A stretch of DNA of 8,265 nt, from positions 1-8,265 of the forward strand of contig JAIRXO010000073.1 in assembly GCA_031268255.1 (NCBI GenBank), written 5' to 3'. The position numbers were made by a program, and so were the translations under genes. The notes beneath the pieces are model-generated. The model saw only the letters and a program-made list of their open reading frames with translations. It was not told the DNA's origin and searched no databases. Below are positions 6,155-8,265 of this stretch, piece after piece. Source of the stretch: Spirochaetaceae bacterium. GTDB taxonomy: Bacteria > Spirochaetota > Spirochaetia > Treponematales > Breznakiellaceae. Numbering within the stretch: the stretch's first letter is position 1; each line of letters opens with the position of its first letter.

Positions 6155-7060
6155 ATGGAAAATCAGACATGGATCAAGGTTATTAAAAGTGTTTCCGGCC
6201 TTTTCCGGGCCGTCTTTGCCAGCCCCCCCGGCATCATGCTGCTTCTTACCGTACTTTTCCTGTTTCTCGTTATCTGGCTTTCCCTGGCCGTGAGGCGCCA
6301 CGCCCTTTTGGTCAAGGCCGCGGGCAAACGCTTTAGCGCCGGCGCCGCCTTTTCCGCCGCCCTTGAGGCCCTGTTCCGCCTCGCCGGAAGGCTCGTTGTT
6401 CATCTTCCTGTCCTCCTCTTTACCACGCTGATCTTCCTCAGCATCGCCGGCCTTGGAAGCGCCATAGCGGGCATTGAGGAAACCCAGGCCGCGCTCAGGC
6501 GGGTGAAGGAACTGAGCCTCCTTGTCAGGAATCTCGAAAGAAGCATAAAAGTCGCCGACGTGGAAATACTCTCCTACAGAAACGGCGTTACGGTCCTGGC
6601 CCTGGATTTTTTCGATCCTTCCAAAGGCGGCGGGGCCGTTGAGCGCAAAGAGCTTTCCATAGCCGGAAGGGACATTTACATAGACGCCATGATTTTGAAT
6701 TTCGATTATTCTGAAATAGGCCAGGGCCGGCGGGTCAACCTGGCCATACCCTACCGGGTGTTCAGCGAAGCCATTCCCCAGGCCGAAGGCATTCCCCTTG
6801 GCGCCGCCGACCTCCTGGGCATACCCTATATATTTAACCGTTCCGATACGGATATTTACGGCCTGGCCCCCGATGTTTACCGCAGGCGGCTCATGGAATT
6901 TGTGGAACTGGTCCGGGACGAAAAAGCCGCCCGGGAAGAAGGCATAGTGCGCTCTGTCTACGGGAGCGCCGTTCACCGCAGGACGAACCCCGGAGACCGC
7001 TTCGAGATACGGGTCGAGCAGACAGGCGGCATTACGCTGCGGGACAGGCCGGTTTTTTAA
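6155..7060 (+). CDS. Two-pass membrane protein, paralogue of the preceding gene
   Basis: A 301-residue protein with two membrane helices (about 25-46 and 80-102). The linker between them (RRHALLVKAAGKR and following) is strongly basic and so probably cytoplasmic, which puts both the N-terminus and the C-terminal 200 residues outside. That C-terminal part matches the preceding gene throughout: 'VKELSLL' (117-123), 'EILSYRNG' (137-144), 'LDFFD' (150-154), 'IDAMIL' (176-181), 'IPYRVFSEAI' (198-207), an acidic helix (241-262) and 'SVYGSAVH' (267-274). AAGGA (6143-6147) lies seven bases before the ATG. It is the last gene of the operon and ends 12 bases after... no further + strand gene; the next gene converges on it from the other strand. 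Function is unknown. A long open frame on the opposite strand is a shadow. Confidence 0.86.
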   Translation: MENQTWIKVIKSVSGLFRAVFASPPGIMLLLTVLFLFLVIWLSLAVRRHALLVKAAGKRFSAGAAFSAALEALFRLAGRLVVHLPVLLFTTLIFLSIAGLGSAIAGIEETQAALRRVKELSLLVRNLERSIKVADVEILSYRNGVTVLALDFFDPSKGGGAVERKELSIAGRDIYIDAMILNFDYSEIGQGRRVNLAIPYRVFSEAIPQAEGIPLGAADLLGIPYIFNRSDTDIYGLAPDVYRRRLMEFVELVRDEKAAREEGIVRSVYGSAVHRRTNPGDRFEIRVEQTGGITLRDRPVF

Positions 7061-7112
7061 AAAGCAGGACTGTGTGTTTTGCCATACATATTTTTACACG
7101 GGGAACGCGCAA

Positions 7113-7210
7113 GGGATTGAAGCGGAAATCCTTTTGCGAAGCAAAAGATTGGAGCGGAAAGCCCGGTCTGCCGGCCCAAAGGGCCGCCCTTTGGGCTGGC
7201 AGATGCGCCC
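7113..7210 (+). repeat. Two-unit intergenic repeat element with hairpins
   Basis: Two near-identical 17-mers, GATTGAAGCGGAAATCC (7115-7131) and GATTGGAGCGGAAAGCC (7147-7163), lie 32 bases apart with two mismatches. Each is followed by a stem-loop: CTTTTGC-GAA-GCAAAAG (7131-7147) after the first, and the long stem at 7166-7204 after the second. The repeated head-plus-hairpin layout looks like a REP-type or other dispersed element rather than leftover coding sequence. I have an impression of having seen the same words in other gut-bacterial genomes, which cannot be checked here. It lies between two converging genes. Confidence 0.65.
7166..7204. other. Long stable stem-loop between convergent genes
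   Basis: TCTGCC (7167-7172) pairs with GGCAGA (7198-7203), then a G-T pair, then GCCCAAAGGG (7174-7183) pairs with CCCTTTGGGC (7187-7196) around a three-base CCG loop. That makes a 17-bp stem with one wobble pair, extendable by a second wobble at the base. No run of T follows on either strand, so it is not a textbook intrinsic terminator, but its place between convergent genes would suit transcript-end protection or two-way termination. Confidence 0.75.
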
Positions 7211-7250
7211 ATCTCTTGAGCAGGGCTTTGGAAATCAAAAGAGAATTTAC

Positions 7251-7286
7251 CACTAACCTCACGAACCACGCCAACATCACGAATAA
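7251..7286. repeat. Degenerate 9-nt tandem repeat, four units
   Basis: Four consecutive 9-mers share the pattern CACGAACNT: CACTAACCT, CACGAACCA, CGCCAACAT and CACGAATAA. The array ends two bases before the stop codon of the - strand gene. The units are imperfect, so the array looks old or imprecisely copied. Confidence 0.55.
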
Positions 7287-7288
7287 AG

Positions 7289-7909
7289 TCAGTAGGTATT
7301 CTCGTCCATGGCCGCAAAGCGTTCCCTGACCTGCTGGAGCAGGGCGAGTTCCCTGGTGATTACCTTTTCGTAATCAAGGGTTTTTTCTTCGAGAATCCTG
7401 TAGGCCTCGTCCTCCCAATACTGAACATTTTCGATATTGACAAAACGGAAGCGGCCCTCCCTGGCCTTCTCCGCCCAGGCCACGGCATCGCCCCAGTAAC
7501 TGAGGGCGGCGCGGTAACAGGTTTCGGCGGTATCCAGACTGTCGAGGTTCTGCTCCCTCCAGGGCGCGTTGTAAAAATAGGCATTGCGTTTGTTCCATTT
7601 GTTTCCCAGGAACAGGTGCTGTTCAATGAGCTTTAAGTTGATGTGCATCATAAAAAGGTAGCGGTATTTTTCCCACTGAATCTCAGTCTCGATTTTCGCC
7701 AGCGCCCAGAGCGGATTGCAAAAATCCGCGGCCAGGGCTTTCTCAAGCCAGTAGATATTTTCCATGGTGTCATCGGGACTCTGTATGTAGTGGAGATGGT
7801 AGAGGCGGTAGAACTGTTCCTTGTAGGTAACGTAATAGGCATCCAGATCCGGGGCAAGGGCCGGGGCAAAACTCAAGACAAGGACGAGAAACAGGGGACG
7901 TAATCTCAT
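7289..7909 (-). CDS. Exported TPR-like protein of unknown function
   Basis: The chosen start gives 206 residues beginning MRLRPLFLVLVLSF, a signal peptide. The likely cleavage is after the Ala at 19 or 24; Pro20 makes the first site less favourable. The frame stays open far upstream, but that extension would run through the antitoxin gene and is not credible. An in-frame ATG 14 codons upstream (7951) is the only near alternative. Neither start has a Shine-Dalgarno. The mature protein is helical and very rich in Trp and Tyr, with TPR-like helix pairs around 46-72 ('ENIYWLEKALAAD', 'PLWALAKI') and 126-150 ('AETCYRAALSYWGDAVAWAEKA'). A sequence of this type suggests a periplasmic scaffold or binding protein. 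I recognise no named family. It runs convergent to the operon and divergent from the toxin-antitoxin module. Confidence 0.8.
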   Translation of the reverse strand: MRLRPLFLVLVLSFAPALAPDLDAYYVTYKEQFYRLYHLHYIQSPDDTMENIYWLEKALAADFCNPLWALAKIETEIQWEKYRYLFMMHINLKLIEQHLFLGNKWNKRNAYFYNAPWREQNLDSLDTAETCYRAALSYWGDAVAWAEKAREGRFRFVNIENVQYWEDEAYRILEEKTLDYEKVITRELALLQQVRERFAAMDENTY

Positions 7910-7982
7910 ATACCAATAATCGGCAGTTTTTCCGGCAAAGAAAAGACCCATTACACGAAAGGTGTTTTTCCGTTTGTTCTCC

Positions 7983-8011
7983 TTGAGATTAAGCGATTTT
8001 TGTGATATGAT
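7983..8011 (+). promoter_or_regulatory. Promoter of the toxin-antitoxin module
   Basis: TTGAGA (7983-7988), a 17-base spacer and TATGAT (8006-8011), with TG one base upstream (8003-8004) forming an extended -10. The expected start is near 8018, exactly the antitoxin ATG, and no Shine-Dalgarno lies before it. An imperfect palindrome (GTGATATGATTACAC, 8002-8016) overlaps the -10 and could be the operator for autoregulation. ATTACAC also occurs at 7950-7956. Confidence 0.7.
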
Positions 8012-8017
8012 TACACC

Positions 8018-8236
8018 ATGAGTGTTACGCAATCGATAATAATTCCCGCCAGCCACCGGCTGACTATTGACGTTCCCCCCGAAGTACCGGCGGGGCCGGT
8101 TATCCTTACCTTTACGCCCCAGGCGGCGGGACAGCCGGAGCAGAGGAAAAAACGGGTATTCGGCTGCGCCAAGGGGGAGTTCTGGATGGCGGATGACTTT
8201 GACGCGCCCCTTGAGGACTTTAAGGACTATATGTAG
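8018..8236 (+). CDS. Antitoxin of a type II toxin-antitoxin module (DUF2281-like)
   Basis: A 72-residue protein. The N-terminal part (IIIPASHRLTIDVPPEVPAG, 7-26) has the look of the short beta-hairpin 'I-x-x-P-x-x-R-x-x-I-x-x-P' segment seen in DUF2281-type antitoxins. The C-terminal part, 'GCAKGEFWMADDFDAPLEDF' (49-68), is the acidic tail such antitoxins use to wrap their toxin. The stop codon directly abuts the ATG of a PIN-domain gene, the standard antitoxin-toxin order with coupled translation. The antitoxin would neutralise the toxin by binding and repress its own promoter. The frame is closed 15 bases upstream, so ATG 8018 is the first possible start; it has no Shine-Dalgarno. Family naming is from memory; the module assignment itself is well supported by context. 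Confidence 0.85.
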   Translation: MSVTQSIIIPASHRLTIDVPPEVPAGPVILTFTPQAAGQPEQRKKRVFGCAKGEFWMADDFDAPLEDFKDYM

Positions 8237-8265
8237 ATGGGCCGATACTTGCTGGACACTCACGC
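8237..8265 (+). CDS. PIN-domain (VapC-like) toxin, 5' end only
   Basis: Only ten codons are in the window: MGRYLLDTHA, with the last codon incomplete. The 'YLLDTHA' start is typical of PIN-domain ribonuclease toxins, where Asp7 is the first of the metal-binding acidic residues. The ATG follows the antitoxin stop with no gap. The remaining acidic residues lie beyond the edge, so whether the toxin is intact cannot be seen. Confidence 0.8.

Noticed and set aside
6059..6976. 305-codon open frame on the - strand
   Set aside because: It lies entirely over the ends of the two membrane protein genes, reads as Gly/Pro-rich low-quality protein, and has no domain or ribosome site. The + strand frames have membrane helices, coupling and mutual homology.
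7053..7058. T6 run at the end of the operon as an intrinsic terminator
   Set aside because: It is the Phe codon pair ending the coding sequence, and I find no convincing stem just before it.
7115..7163. Two similar 17-mers as a minimal CRISPR array
   Set aside because: There are only two copies with two mismatches and a 15-base gap that forms a hairpin rather than a spacer, and no cas genes are nearby.
7072..7329. Short open frames on both strands across the convergent spacer
   Set aside because: They are made of repeat and hairpin sequence, and none has a ribosome site or a protein-like composition.
7910..8263. 118-codon N-terminal extension of the - strand TPR-like gene
   Set aside because: It would run through the divergent promoter and antisense to the antitoxin gene, and would bury the signal peptide in the middle of the protein.

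Overview
This window most resembles a chromosomal segment of a spirochaete, probably a Treponema-like member of Spirochaetota. That assignment is inference. It rests on three putative lipoproteins in under 3 kb, two of which have the relaxed lipobox with Phe at -3 that spirochaetes tolerate, on the many envelope proteins of unknown function, and on an intergenic repeat style I associate with gut treponemes. No rRNA, tRNA or CRISPR array is visible.

Layout. Bases 97-958 hold two small tandem lipoprotein genes, each with an AAGGAGG ribosome binding site and a base composition that looks lower in G+C than the rest. Bases 1041-7060 form one tight six-gene operon on the + strand: a 388-residue cytoplasmic protein of unknown function, a 219-residue lipoprotein, trmB (tRNA m7G46 methyltransferase), a divergent NAD-dependent DNA ligase, and two membrane-anchored proteins of 211 and 301 residues. 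The gaps are 12, 1, -1, -4 and 12 bases, so translational coupling is likely. Bases 7061-7288 hold no gene; they contain a two-unit repeat with a 17-bp stem-loop and a degenerate 9-nt tandem repeat. A convergent - strand gene (7289-7909) encodes an exported, aromatic-rich, TPR-like protein. Divergent from it, 8018-8265 holds a type II toxin-antitoxin module whose PIN-domain toxin is cut by the window edge.

What stands out. (1) The two last operon genes are homologous over their whole extracytoplasmic domain, although one has one membrane helix and the other two. (2) Both clear sigma70-type promoters place the expected transcription start at or within a few bases of an ATG that has no Shine-Dalgarno sequence, which predicts leaderless mRNAs for the six-gene operon and for the antitoxin. 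(3) The ligase keeps its catalytic lysine but departs from the bacterial LigA consensus at many signature positions, including the adenine-contacting Glu two residues before that lysine. (4) The -35 box of the operon promoter lies inside a 10-nt-period repeat of a dispersed-looking type.

How the genes work together: trmB and ligA act in tRNA modification and DNA joining. Their neighbours appear to be envelope proteins, and I see no direct biochemical link between them; they may simply share a growth-linked promoter.
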